A stretch of DNA of 64,000 bases from the NCBI RefSeq assembly GCF_004310335.1, contig NZ_SIRS01000003.1:496001-560000 (forward strand). Direction: 5' to 3'. The translations under genes and the position numbers were made by a program. This document shows, piece after piece, positions 27,716 through 37,042 of the stretch (positions are counted from its first letter, which is position 1; each line of letters opens with the position of its first letter). A model generated the notes under the pieces. The model saw nothing but the letters and a program-made list of their open reading frames with translations. It searched no databases and was not told the origin of the DNA. The stretch comes from Hyunsoonleella pacifica. GTDB lineage: Bacteria > Bacteroidota > Bacteroidia > Flavobacteriales > Flavobacteriaceae.

Positions 27716-28099
27716 TTAAACTACTTTTGGAGGAGGGTCTAAATTATCCTTATATAAGGAGTTAAATGCTTTTGTATAATTCCAATTATTTAAAATAAAA
27801 TAATTGTTGTTGTAAGTAGTACAATTAAGTTCCAACTTTTGAAAGTAAACAGGTATAAAAGCTTCATAAAACGAGTTAAAACTTAATGCATCTTCTTTAG
27901 TATCTACATTTGATACTAAAGAAAGTTGATTAGCTAAATGACACTTACCATTACATTGCAAACTAGGTTTTTCTTTATTTACACAATACGTTTCAATAAT
28001 ATAGTCAATATTAAGCTCAAAATAAGCCACATAACTTATATTATACAATGGTCTAAAAGCTAAAGTAAATAGTAATATGTAAGAGAAAAGAGTTTTCAA
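27716..28099 (-). CDS. Small membrane-associated Cys protein upstream of a TonB receptor
   Basis: A 127-residue protein I cannot name. Its N-terminus (MKTLFSYILLFTLAFRPLYN) is a signal peptide or membrane anchor. The central motif YCVNKEKPSLQCNGKCHLANQL has three cysteines and a histidine, suggesting metal or haem binding. A fourth Cys lies near 95, and the tail ends DPPPKVV. It is first in the minus-strand set with the TonB receptor and PepSY gene (80-bp gap), so it may share their regulation. A role in metal uptake is inferred from context and motif only. Confidence 0.75.
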   Translation of the reverse strand: MKTLFSYILLFTLAFRPLYNISYVAYFELNIDYIIETYCVNKEKPSLQCNGKCHLANQLSLVSNVDTKEDALSFNSFYEAFIPVYFQKLELNCTTYNNNYFILNNWNYTKAFNSLYKDNLDPPPKVV

Positions 28100-28152
28100 C
28101 TAAAACCTCACTAATTTTATTATGCACGCAAAGGTATAATTAATCGATTTTA

Positions 28153-28198
28153 TTTTAGTCTTAATTTACTCTTAATATCATGTAAGATTTTAGTCTTA
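28153..28198. promoter_or_regulatory. Iteron-like repeats in a divergent promoter region
   Basis: TTTTAGTCTTA occurs at 28153-28163 and 28188-28198, with a variant TTTACTCTTA at 28165-28174. They lie in the 118-bp gap between the divergent Cys-protein/TonB set and the MBL gene. Position and repetition suggest binding sites for a regulator, possibly metal-responsive, of the minus-strand uptake genes. Confidence 0.45.
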
Positions 28199-28217
28199 TT
28201 TTGTAAATTCGTTCGCT

Positions 28218-29078
28218 ATGACTTTATACCCCATAAATTCAGGAAATTTTAAGTTAGACGGAGGTGCCATGTTTGGTGTGGTGCCAAAATCGTTATGGAG
28301 CAGAACCAATCCTGCTGATGAAAAAAACATGATTGATCTTTGCGCAAGATGTTTGTTAATTGAAGATGGTAATAAGCTCATTTTAATTGACACGGGTATG
28401 GGAAACAAACAATCAGAGAAGTTTTTTGGATACTATTACATGTGGGGTAATGATAGCATTGACACCTCTTTAAAGAAGCATGGCTTCCATAGAGACGATA
28501 TAACCGATGTGTTTTTAACACATTTACATTTTGATCATTGTGGTGGTGCAATTCAATGGAATAAGGATAGAACTGGTTATGAATCTGCATTTAAAAACGC
28601 TTACTTTTGGAGTAATAAGAATCATTGGGAATGGGCAACGAATCCAAACGCCCGAGAAAAAGCCTCTTTTTTAAAGGAAAATATTTTACCTATTGAACAA
28701 AGCGGCAGATTAAAATTTATTGATGTACCAGATAGTGATTTACTTCAAAACTCTGATTTAGGTTTTGATGTTTTTTTTGCAGATGGACATACAGATAAAC
28801 AAATGATACCTATAATACATTATAAAGGCAAAACTATTTGTTTTATGGCAGACTTACTACCAACCGCTGGCCATACACCTTTACCTTATGTTATGGGTTA
28901 CGATATGCGCCCTTTACAAACTTTAAATGAAAAAGAGAAGTTTTTAAATATGGCAGCAGATAATAGTTTTTATTTGTTTTTAGAACATGATGCGCATAAC
29001 GAAATTGTAACTGTTAAGCATTCTGATAAGGGTGTGCGATTAGAAAATATTTTATCTGCCACAGAAGTTTTTAATTAA
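28218..29078 (+). CDS. MBL-fold metallo-hydrolase
   Basis: A 286-residue soluble protein of the metallo-beta-lactamase superfamily. The metal-binding motif THLHFDHCGG gives His102, His104, Asp106 and His107. LILIDTGMG precedes it, FADGHTDKQM supplies the next His, and LFLEHDAHNE the last. The length and layout resemble lactonase-like or YtnP-like hydrolases rather than true beta-lactamases. No signal peptide is seen. It starts the plus-strand run with the protease genes; the substrate is not predictable. Confidence 0.9.
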   Translation: MTLYPINSGNFKLDGGAMFGVVPKSLWSRTNPADEKNMIDLCARCLLIEDGNKLILIDTGMGNKQSEKFFGYYYMWGNDSIDTSLKKHGFHRDDITDVFLTHLHFDHCGGAIQWNKDRTGYESAFKNAYFWSNKNHWEWATNPNAREKASFLKENILPIEQSGRLKFIDVPDSDLLQNSDLGFDVFFADGHTDKQMIPIIHYKGKTICFMADLLPTAGHTPLPYVMGYDMRPLQTLNEKEKFLNMAADNSFYLFLEHDAHNEIVTVKHSDKGVRLENILSATEVFN

Positions 29079-29102
29079 AAATAAAGTAATTCAAATTATA
29101 TA

Positions 29103-30713
29103 ATGAAAGTAATTAAACAATTAACGCTTGCCGTAATATTTTCCACACTAGTGTACGGGTGTGGAAGTACAGGAACAATTCTATTAACTCCGGAAGAAAA
29201 TATTGATACAATACCGTTAAAGGTTTCTGATTTAACTGAAGCAGAAAAACAAAACTGGGGGCATTTGGATTTATTAGTGGATACGATTCCTGGGATGAGT
29301 GTTGATAAAGCTTATACTGAAATCATCAAACACAAAAAGGGTAAAAAAGTAATTGTTGCTGTAATAGATTCTGGGATTGATATTGACCATGAAGATTTAG
29401 ATGCAAATATTTGGACCAATAAAGATGAAAAGCCAGGAAATGGTAAAGATGATGATAACAATGGCTACATTGATGACGTTCATGGATGGAACTTTCTAGG
29501 AGAAGGTTATAATGAGCAATTAGAATATGTTAGAATTTTAGCAAGTGGAAATACAAGCCATCCCGACTACGCATCAGCAAAAGCTGAATACGAAAAGGAA
29601 TATGCTAAATGGACAGAGCGTAAAACACAATATGAGCAAATATACCAGCAAGTTAAAAATGCTGATGAAGCGTTAACAAAGCATCTTGGTAAAAAAGACT
29701 ATACCCAAAAAGAAGTTGCTGGAATAAAAACAGAAGATCAAGCATTAATGCAAGCAAAACAGGTTGCTCAATTTATGTATAGCAATGATGTTGATTCTAT
29801 GGCTGATGCTGTAAGCGAAATTGCAGAAGCTCTAGAAAGCATTAATGAGCGCCTAAATTATAACTTAAATAAAAATTTTAAAGGTAGAGTTAATGGAGAT
29901 GACCCTGAAAATATGTCTAATAAATTCTATGGAAATGGCAACGTAAAACCAGTTAAAAAATCAGAGAGTCATGGGACACACGTAGCAGGTATTATAGCTG
30001 CAGAGCGCAACAATGGTAAAGGCGCAAATGGTGTAGCTAATAATGTTGAGATTATGAGTATTAGAACTGTACCAAACGGAGATGAATACGATAAAGATGT
30101 TGCGCTAGCTATTCGTTACGCTGTTGACAATGGGGCTTCTATAATAAACGGTAGTTTTGGAAAAAGCTTTTCCCCACATAGTGATTGGGTAAGAGACGCT
30201 ATTGCTTACGCTTCTAAAAATGATGTGGTTTTTGTACACGCTGCTGGAAATGATAGTAAAAATGTTGATGTAGAACCTAACTTTCCAGATGATAATGTAA
30301 ACGGACAAGAAATTTCAGATACTTATATAAGAGTTGGTGCTTTAGCTCCTAAATATGGCTCTGGACTATTAGCTGGTTTTTCCAACTATGGTATAAAAAA
30401 TGTTGATGTTTTTGCACCAGGCGCAGAAGTATATTCTACTACGCCAGAAAATGAATATGATACAAAAGGAGGTACTTCTATGGCTGCTCCTGCAGTTGCT
30501 GGTGTAGCTGCCTTAATACGCTCTTATTACCCTAGTTTATCTGCTGCACAGGTAAAGAAAATCATTATGGATTCTGGTTTGGATATAAAAACAAAAGTTA
30601 TTGTTGGTGGTGACTCTGGAAATATTAAACCTTTTGTTGATGTTGTTAAGTCTGGTAAAATTGTGAACGCTTATAATGCTTTAATTATGGCATCAAAAGT
30701 AGCTAATAACTAA
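29103..30713 (+). CDS. Subtilisin-family (S8) serine protease lipoprotein
   Basis: A 536-residue exported protease. The lipobox VYGC places the lipidated Cys at 20. The catalytic triad is Asp89 (VIDSGIDIDHEDL), His290 (ESHGTHVAGII) and Ser459 (GGTSMAAPAVAG). About 200 residues separate Asp and His, far more than in subtilisin (about 32); the insert includes a charged helical stretch (about 157-255). A calcium-site-like acidic loop, DEKPGNGKDDDNN, follows the Asp. The gene lies 24 bp after the MBL gene and is followed by a terminator-like hairpin. The target is unknown; periplasmic or surface protein processing is likely. Confidence 0.93.
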   Translation: MKVIKQLTLAVIFSTLVYGCGSTGTILLTPEENIDTIPLKVSDLTEAEKQNWGHLDLLVDTIPGMSVDKAYTEIIKHKKGKKVIVAVIDSGIDIDHEDLDANIWTNKDEKPGNGKDDDNNGYIDDVHGWNFLGEGYNEQLEYVRILASGNTSHPDYASAKAEYEKEYAKWTERKTQYEQIYQQVKNADEALTKHLGKKDYTQKEVAGIKTEDQALMQAKQVAQFMYSNDVDSMADAVSEIAEALESINERLNYNLNKNFKGRVNGDDPENMSNKFYGNGNVKPVKKSESHGTHVAGIIAAERNNGKGANGVANNVEIMSIRTVPNGDEYDKDVALAIRYAVDNGASIINGSFGKSFSPHSDWVRDAIAYASKNDVVFVHAAGNDSKNVDVEPNFPDDNVNGQEISDTYIRVGALAPKYGSGLLAGFSNYGIKNVDVFAPGAEVYSTTPENEYDTKGGTSMAAPAVAGVAALIRSYYPSLSAAQVKKIIMDSGLDIKTKVIVGGDSGNIKPFVDVVKSGKIVNAYNALIMASKVANN

Positions 30714-30729
30714 ATTTATAAAACCATTT

Positions 30730-30765
30730 AAGTTGCTTTTAAACATGTTTTAAAGCAACTTTTTT
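30730..30765 (+). terminator. Terminator between the subtilase and M1 peptidase genes
   Basis: AAGTTGCTTTTAAA pairs with TTTTAAAGCAACTT around CATG, followed by a T run. It ends 12 bp before the next ATG, so the M1 gene probably either needs read-through or has a promoter within the hairpin region. Confidence 0.75.
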
Positions 30766-30777
30766 AATAGATATAAT

Positions 30778-32604
30778 ATGAAAAGAGTTCTTGTTTACAT
30801 ACTTGTTTTTTTAACAATTGTTGCGTGTTCTAGTACTAAAGATGTAATTACAACACCAAACACGCCTGAAGTACCTCAAACTATTTCAATAGCACCATCA
30901 TCTACGTCTGGCTATTGGCAACAGCATGTAGACTATAAAATGGAAATTGATATGGATGTAAACACCTATCAATATAAAGGCAAACAAGAATTAGTTTATA
31001 CAAACAACTCACCAGATGTTTTAGATAAGGTGTTTTATCATTTATATTTCAATGCTTTTCAACCTGGAAGCGAAATGGATGTACGTTCAAGAACAATAGT
31101 AGATCCCGATCCTAGAGTAGGAGATAGAATAAGCAAACTAAAACCAAATGAAATAGGGTATATAAAAGTAAATGCTTTAAAACAAAATGGCAACTCTATT
31201 AATTATAACACAGTAGGAACTGTATTAGAAGTAGATTTAAATACTCCTATTAAACCGGGAGAAAGCGTAACCTTTTCTATGGATTTTGATGCACAAGTGC
31301 CCGTACAAATTCGCCGTTCTGGAAGAAATAACAAAGAAGGTGTTGCGCTTTCGATGACGCAATGGTATCCCAAATTAGCAGAATATGACTTTGAAGGTTG
31401 GCATGCCGATCCATACATAGGAAGAGAGTTTCATGGTGTTTGGGGTAACTTTGAAGTAGAACTAACTATTAACAAAAACTATGTAGTTGGCGGCACAGGA
31501 TATCTTGAAAATGAAAAAGAAAATGGTACTAAAAAAACACTTCTTTTTAAAGCACCGAATGTACATGATTTTACATGGGCAGCAGATCCTGATTACATCC
31601 ATGATACAATGCAAGTACCTAATGGACCGCTTTTAAATTTCTATTACAAAAACACTTTAGAAAACGATAAGCTAGAAAATTGGAAAAAAATGCAACCCAA
31701 AGCTGTTGAATTAATGCAATATTTTAGTGCGCATATTGGCCAATATCCTTATAAACAATATTCTATAATTCAAGGTGGAGATGGAGGCATGGAATACGCC
31801 ATGTCTACTCTAATTACAGGAAATCGAAATTTTGGTAGTCTAGTTGGAGTAACCGCACACGAAATGGCACATACTTGGTTTCAGTTTTTGTTAGCTACAA
31901 ATGAAGCAAAACACGAATGGATGGATGAAGGGTTCACAAGCTACATTAGCCACTGGGCTATGAACGATATATTTAATAAAAAGAACCCTAATCCTTCAGA
32001 AAACGCATATAAAGGCTATCTTTTCTTAGCCAACTCTGGCAAAGAGCAACCACTAACTACACATGCAGATAGGTATGAGTATAATCAATCTTATGGTATT
32101 TCTGCTTACAGTAAAGGAGAAGTGTTTATGGCGCAACTAGGTTACATTATTGGTAATGAAAACCTTAAAAAAACCATTAAACAATTTTTTAAAGATTGGG
32201 CATTTAAACACCCAACACCAAATGATTTTATACGCGTAGCTGAAAAGGTGTCTGGTTTAGAATTAGATTGGTATTTAACTGATTTTGCAAAAACTACAAA
32301 CACAATTGATTACGCTATTAAGGCTGTTGAAAACAATAGCATTACTTTAGAGCGTAAGGGGTTAATACCAATGCCTATAGATCTTAAAGTGGTATATACC
32401 GATGGTTCTACCGAAGATTTCTATATTCCTTTACAAATGATGCGTGGCAAAAAACCAACATCTGCCACAACAATAAAAGATTGGGCTTGGGCATATCCTA
32501 CTTACGAATTTACAACCTCAAAAATTATAAAGTCAGTGCAAATTGACCCTAGTGGGTTTATGGCTGATGTAAATAAAACTGATAATACTTTAGACAAAAA
32601 ATAA
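30778..32604 (+). CDS. M1-family zinc metallopeptidase lipoprotein
   Basis: A 608-residue exported aminopeptidase-like protein. The lipobox IVAC gives Cys17. An N-terminal beta-saddle domain (about 48-260) precedes the gluzincin core. The exopeptidase-type GGMEYAMSTL motif is at 336-345, zinc ligands His361 and His365 are in TAHEMAHTW, and Glu384 is in WMDEGFTSY. The C-terminal part is short compared with full-length M1 enzymes. It neighbours the subtilase on the same strand, suggesting joint use of extracytoplasmic peptides. Confidence 0.93.
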   Translation: MKRVLVYILVFLTIVACSSTKDVITTPNTPEVPQTISIAPSSTSGYWQQHVDYKMEIDMDVNTYQYKGKQELVYTNNSPDVLDKVFYHLYFNAFQPGSEMDVRSRTIVDPDPRVGDRISKLKPNEIGYIKVNALKQNGNSINYNTVGTVLEVDLNTPIKPGESVTFSMDFDAQVPVQIRRSGRNNKEGVALSMTQWYPKLAEYDFEGWHADPYIGREFHGVWGNFEVELTINKNYVVGGTGYLENEKENGTKKTLLFKAPNVHDFTWAADPDYIHDTMQVPNGPLLNFYYKNTLENDKLENWKKMQPKAVELMQYFSAHIGQYPYKQYSIIQGGDGGMEYAMSTLITGNRNFGSLVGVTAHEMAHTWFQFLLATNEAKHEWMDEGFTSYISHWAMNDIFNKKNPNPSENAYKGYLFLANSGKEQPLTTHADRYEYNQSYGISAYSKGEVFMAQLGYIIGNENLKKTIKQFFKDWAFKHPTPNDFIRVAEKVSGLELDWYLTDFAKTTNTIDYAIKAVENNSITLERKGLIPMPIDLKVVYTDGSTEDFYIPLQMMRGKKPTSATTIKDWAWAYPTYEFTTSKIIKSVQIDPSGFMADVNKTDNTLDKK

Positions 32605-32775
32605 ATCGCTATTTTGGTGGTTTGGCTTCTTAATAATACTATTTTTCTGTCTCCTTATACGATTATAATCACACTAAAAAAATCAATTGAAATTTTAAAT
32701 GATTCGTTTTAATTATTGGAAATAAAGACTCTTATTTTTTGATTTCACTACCTTTAACTCCAAAATAAAGGGCTC

Positions 32776-33153
32776 TTGAAATTAACCTATTCAAAAAAAG
32801 AAAAACTAAAAAGCAAAAAGCTCATCGAACAATTATTTGCCGAGGGGGAATCCGTTTCTGCTTTTCCGTTACGCTTAGTGTATTTAGGCACTACTTTTGA
32901 AGATAATGTAATAGCTAAAACAGGTGTTTCGGTGTCCAAACGACATTTTAAAACGGCAGTAGACAGAAACCGTATAAAACGTTTGTTAAGAGAGGCTTAC
33001 CGACTTAATAAAGCCTCTTTTTTTAACAATTTATCAACGCAATATGCGTTTATGATTCTGTATATTGGTAAAGAGAAACCTACTTATGTACAAGTTGAAA
33101 ACAGCATGAAACGTTTATTTGAAAAATTTTTAAGTAAAATACATCCAGATTAA
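32776..33153 (+). CDS. rnpA: Ribonuclease P protein component
   Basis: A 125-residue basic protein that assists the RNase P RNA in maturing tRNA 5' ends. The family signature KTGVSVSKRHFKTAVDRNRIKRLLREAYR is present (Val-Ser-Lys-Arg and the RNR motif). The start is TTG at 32776: an in-frame TAA lies at 32755-32757, and the next Met is far inside the domain, so no ATG can give the conserved N-terminus KLTYSKKEKLKSKKLIEQLF. The S41 peptidase gene starts 7 bp downstream, probably in the same transcript. Confidence 0.95.
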   Translation: MKLTYSKKEKLKSKKLIEQLFAEGESVSAFPLRLVYLGTTFEDNVIAKTGVSVSKRHFKTAVDRNRIKRLLREAYRLNKASFFNNLSTQYAFMILYIGKEKPTYVQVENSMKRLFEKFLSKIHPD

Positions 33154-33159
33154 ATAATT

Positions 33160-34794
33160 ATGAGACAATTACTCAAAAAGAAAATAATCATACCAGCATT
33201 TTTATGCATCGTTTTTATAAGCACAACAGCATTTAAAAACGATTTTTTTGAAATAGCTAAGCAAATTGAAATTTTTACTACGCTATACAAAGAAATCAAT
33301 ATGAATTATGTCGACGAGACCAATCCTGCCGACTTGATGGATACCGCCATAAAAAGTATGCTGGATGACCTAGATCCTTACACACGTTTTATGAACGAAC
33401 AAGACGTGGAAGCCGCCAGAATAAATAATACAGGAGACTATACAGGTATTGGTGCGCGCGTAAAAACACTAAAAGATAAACTTGTAATAGTAGAGCCTTA
33501 TAAAGATTATCCCGCAGATAAAGCTGGTTTAAAAGCTGGAGATGAAATTATTAAGGTTGGAAACATAATGGTTTCAGATTACAAAGAAGATTCAGGTAAC
33601 TTATTACAAGGCGCATCTGGAAGCACAGTGGCAGTAACATTTAAACGTAACAATCAAACTAAAACAGCAACTATTGAACGTGCTGAAGTAGAAATAAAAG
33701 CAGTGCCACATTATTCTATGGTAGATAGTAAAACAGGCTATGTGGTTTTAACTAAGTTTAATAGAAAAGCATCCGCAGAAACCAGTTATGCTGTTAGAGA
33801 TTTAAAAGTCCAAGGCGCAGAACGTATTATTCTAGACTTAAGAGGTAATCCTGGTGGACTGTTAAATGAAGCCGTAAATATTGTAAACTTATTTGTACCT
33901 AAGGGACAATTAGTTGTTACCACAAAGTCTAAAGTAAAAAAATACAATAAGCAGTTTTTTACAAGTAGAGCGCCCTTGGATACAGAAATTCCTTTAGTCG
34001 TATTAATTGATGGTTCAAGTGCATCTGCAAGTGAAATAGTATCTGGAACGTTACAAGATTTAGACCGTGCTGTTATTGTTGGAAACCGAAGTTTTGGTAA
34101 AGGCTTAGTGCAACGGCCTAAGCGACTTACTTATGGCACTCAAGTAAAAATTACTATTTCTAGATATTATACCCCTTCTGGAAGGTGTATTCAATCTTTA
34201 GATTATTGGAACAGAAATGAAAATGGAGAGGCGGTAAGAGTAAAGCAAGAAAACTATAACGAATTTAAAACAAAAAACGGACGTAAAGTATTTGATGGCG
34301 GTGGTGTTTTTCCTGATGTTACCGTCAATAAAATTAAAAATACTACCATTACTAAAGCTATTCTAAAAAGCGGTTTAATTTTTGATTTTGCTACAGCTTA
34401 CTATTATAAACACCCGTCTTTAAGTATGGCTAACTTTAAATTAACTGATACCGATTTTAATGATTTTAAAAGTTATTTAAAGAAAAATAATTTTTCATTT
34501 ACTACTGATACGGAAAAAGCACTTTATAAAGCCTACGAAACGTCTATTAACGAAAATTTAAATGATGCTATTAAAGACGATTATGAAGTGCTTGTTTCTG
34601 CATTAAAAACATCAAAAAATGAGGCTATAAATGAACATAAAAATTTTATTTTAAAATCTCTTACAGAAGAAATTGTAAAACGTTATGCCTACCGTGAAGG
34701 TTTGTATGAATACTATAAGAATAATGACGCCCATATTCAAAAAAGTACGCAAATCCTCGGAAATACTATGACGTACATGGATTATTTAAGGTAA
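33160..34794 (+). CDS. S41-family C-terminal processing peptidase with PDZ domain
   Basis: A 544-residue periplasmic protease. It has an N-terminal signal or anchor (about 8-26), a helical region (30-85), a PDZ domain (about 90-175, GIGARVKTLKDKLVIVEPYK, PADKAGLKAGDEII), and the S41 core with RIILDLRGNPGGLL. The catalytic dyad is Ser289 in SSASASEIV and Lys314 in SFGKGLVQ. A C-terminal helical domain follows. CtpA-like enzymes trim or degrade exported proteins. A position directly behind rnpA is, as I recall, common in Bacteroidota. Confidence 0.95.
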   Translation: MRQLLKKKIIIPAFLCIVFISTTAFKNDFFEIAKQIEIFTTLYKEINMNYVDETNPADLMDTAIKSMLDDLDPYTRFMNEQDVEAARINNTGDYTGIGARVKTLKDKLVIVEPYKDYPADKAGLKAGDEIIKVGNIMVSDYKEDSGNLLQGASGSTVAVTFKRNNQTKTATIERAEVEIKAVPHYSMVDSKTGYVVLTKFNRKASAETSYAVRDLKVQGAERIILDLRGNPGGLLNEAVNIVNLFVPKGQLVVTTKSKVKKYNKQFFTSRAPLDTEIPLVVLIDGSSASASEIVSGTLQDLDRAVIVGNRSFGKGLVQRPKRLTYGTQVKITISRYYTPSGRCIQSLDYWNRNENGEAVRVKQENYNEFKTKNGRKVFDGGGVFPDVTVNKIKNTTITKAILKSGLIFDFATAYYYKHPSLSMANFKLTDTDFNDFKSYLKKNNFSFTTDTEKALYKAYETSINENLNDAIKDDYEVLVSALKTSKNEAINEHKNFILKSLTEEIVKRYAYREGLYEYYKNNDAHIQKSTQILGNTMTYMDYLR

Positions 34795-34837
34795 ATTTTT
34801 AAAAAATACTATCTTTATCAATCAATAGCTCCCCAGA

Positions 34838-35692
34838 ATGCATAGACCACTTGTAATCATATTGTTATGCTTTCAAATGAGTGTTGTGTTTTCTCAAACA
34901 CAATACACTCATGACGTGTATTTTAATACAGATGAATTTGTAGTACCCAAAACCGAAGAAAATCGGTTATTACTTTTTATTTCTAAACTTCAGGATATTG
35001 AAATAGAAACTATTACTATTTATGGTTTTTGTGATGATGTAGGAGCTAATTCCTATAATATGGTATTATCTCAACAACGTGCTGATGCCATTAAAACCAT
35101 TTTTGCTAATAATGAAATAAGCGAATCCCTTATTAGAAATGTTGATGGGAAGGGAGAAATATTATTAAAAATTGTCAATGAAAAAGACATTTTAAAAATA
35201 AGAGGGCTTAATAGAAAAGTAGAAATAATTGTTACAGAAAAAGTAAAAGAACCTGAGGTTAAAGTAGAAGAAATAATTGTTGAAGATCCTACGGTAACAG
35301 AGCAAATAAAAGGTAATTTAGAAATAGGCGATAAAATAATTTTTAAAGATATCCTCTTTAAGACAGGTTATAGTACTGTTGTTTCAAAATCTAAGAAAAC
35401 TTTAGAGGATATCGCTAAAGCTCTTGTGGAACGCGACGATATTTACTTTACTATTCAAGGTCATGTTTGTTGTACACAATATACAAGAGACGCCGTTGAT
35501 AAAAGAACTAAAAAACGCAATTTATCAGTAGCTAGAGCAAAATATGTTTACGACTATTTTGTTAAAAAAGGCGTAGATAAGAGACGTATGCGCTATATAG
35601 GTATGCGTAGAAAATTCCCGTTAGGTGGCGATCCAGAATTTGATAGACGCGTTGAAATTGTAATTACCTATGTAGGTAATAACGCAAAGTAA
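34838..35692 (+). CDS. OmpA-like peptidoglycan-associated protein
   Basis: A 284-residue exported protein. It has a signal peptide (1-19, ending VVFSQ) and two OmpA-like segments: a shorter one at about 25-130 (ETITIYGFCDDVGANSYNMVLSQQRADAI) and a full one at about 165-282 (YFTIQGHVCC, LSVARAKYVYDYFVKKGVDKRRMRYIG). A linker rich in Glu/Val joins them. The second domain should bind peptidoglycan; an N-terminal barrel is absent. It overlaps in context with the LRR gene, which starts at the very next base, so the two are translationally coupled. Confidence 0.88.
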   Translation: MHRPLVIILLCFQMSVVFSQTQYTHDVYFNTDEFVVPKTEENRLLLFISKLQDIEIETITIYGFCDDVGANSYNMVLSQQRADAIKTIFANNEISESLIRNVDGKGEILLKIVNEKDILKIRGLNRKVEIIVTEKVKEPEVKVEEIIVEDPTVTEQIKGNLEIGDKIIFKDILFKTGYSTVVSKSKKTLEDIAKALVERDDIYFTIQGHVCCTQYTRDAVDKRTKKRNLSVARAKYVYDYFVKKGVDKRRMRYIGMRRKFPLGGDPEFDRRVEIVITYVGNNAK

Positions 35693-37042
35693 ATGAGAAT
35701 GTCTCTCAAATTATATTCACTATTATGTTGTATTACACTTCTCTTTTTTAAAACAGGGTTTACGCAAACTTTTGTTCCAGACGATAATTTCGAACAAGCA
35801 TTGATTGATTTAGGTTTAGATACAGCACCATTGGATGACTTTGTACCTACCGCTAATATTACTAGTGTTACAAGTTTAACCATTGATAATAGAGGTATCC
35901 AAGATTTAACGGGAATAGAGGGTTTTACTGCTTTAAATCAACTGTTTGTTGAAAACAATTTACTTACAACTATTGATATTAGTACTAATACAAATCTTCA
36001 AATTTTATGGTGTTTTAATAATGCATTACCTAATCTAAACGTAAGTAATAATCAAAATTTAATATCGCTGCGATGTGACGGGAATAGTTTAACAACACTA
36101 AACCTATCTAACAATCCAGAATTAAATGTACTAACATGTGAAAACAATACAATTCCTAATTTAGATCTATCTTCAAATACAGAATTAAACCGCTTGGTTT
36201 GTGGTAATAACCTATTAACAAGTTTAGATATATCAAATAATCCAGAAATATCAGAACTAAATTGTAGTAATAACCAAATAGTTGATCTAGACATTTCTAA
36301 TAATACCTCGATAAGTATTCTAAATTGTTCTAATAATAGTATAGGCGAACTTGACGCTTCACTACAATCAGAACTTATAGAGCTAGATTGCAATAACAAT
36401 CAATTGTGTTATTTAAATATAAGCAATGGTAATAACCTTAATGTTACTGCAATGAATTTTGATGGAAATACAAGTTTAACTTGTGTAATAGTTGATAATA
36501 TAATGAATAATCATTCCACATGGATACCAACAAATTATCAACATTACGTAGAATCAATAAATGCGTGTAATGAAAAAGTGCCTGTAGATGTTTTAGATAA
36601 TTTTATAGGAGCTTCTTTTATATTACCGCCTTTAAATAATGGCGATTATTATACCGGAATTTTAGCAAGTGGTAACCTGCTTAACGAAGGAGATACCATT
36701 ACTAAAACACAAACTATTTACATATATAATGAAGATAACTGTTTTAATAACCAAAGTAGTTTTAACATTATCATATCAAACAAACCCTATCTAATTCCAA
36801 AGTATTTTACCCCTAATAATGATGGTATTAATGATGTTTGGAAAATTACAGATCCTAATAACTTAATTAATAGTATTACTATTTATAATAGACATGGAAA
36901 ACTTCTAAAATTTTTACCATCAAAAACTCAAAGTTGGAATGGTATATTTAATGGAAAGCTTTTACCTAACGACAGTTATTGGTACGAAATTGTTCTTAAC
37001 AGTAGAGAAATCGTAAGAGGGTATTTTGCCTTAAAACGTTAA
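35693..37042 (+). CDS. Leucine-rich-repeat protein with T9SS gliding-type C-terminal domain
   Basis: A 449-residue secreted protein. It has a signal peptide (about 1-25, ending GFTQ) and about ten 21-residue repeats (about 60-275) of the pattern LDISNNxxLxxLxCxxN, the short LRR type common in Bacteroidota surface proteins. A small linker domain follows, and then a type B (gliding-motility-associated) T9SS sorting domain: YFTPNNDGINDVWKI, SITIYNRHGKLL, WNGIFNGKLLPNDSYWYEI, GYFALKR. It should be exported by T9SS and kept at the surface or released. It starts one base after the OmpA gene stop. Partners are unknown; adhesion is plausible. Confidence 0.9.
   Translation: MRMSLKLYSLLCCITLLFFKTGFTQTFVPDDNFEQALIDLGLDTAPLDDFVPTANITSVTSLTIDNRGIQDLTGIEGFTALNQLFVENNLLTTIDISTNTNLQILWCFNNALPNLNVSNNQNLISLRCDGNSLTTLNLSNNPELNVLTCENNTIPNLDLSSNTELNRLVCGNNLLTSLDISNNPEISELNCSNNQIVDLDISNNTSISILNCSNNSIGELDASLQSELIELDCNNNQLCYLNISNGNNLNVTAMNFDGNTSLTCVIVDNIMNNHSTWIPTNYQHYVESINACNEKVPVDVLDNFIGASFILPPLNNGDYYTGILASGNLLNEGDTITKTQTIYIYNEDNCFNNQSSFNIIISNKPYLIPKYFTPNNDGINDVWKITDPNNLINSITIYNRHGKLLKFLPSKTQSWNGIFNGKLLPNDSYWYEIVLNSREIVRGYFALKR

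Noticed and set aside
35940-36520. Short tandem DNA repeats resembling an array
   Set aside because: They encode the 21-residue leucine-rich repeats and have no constant spacer/repeat pattern, so they are not CRISPR.
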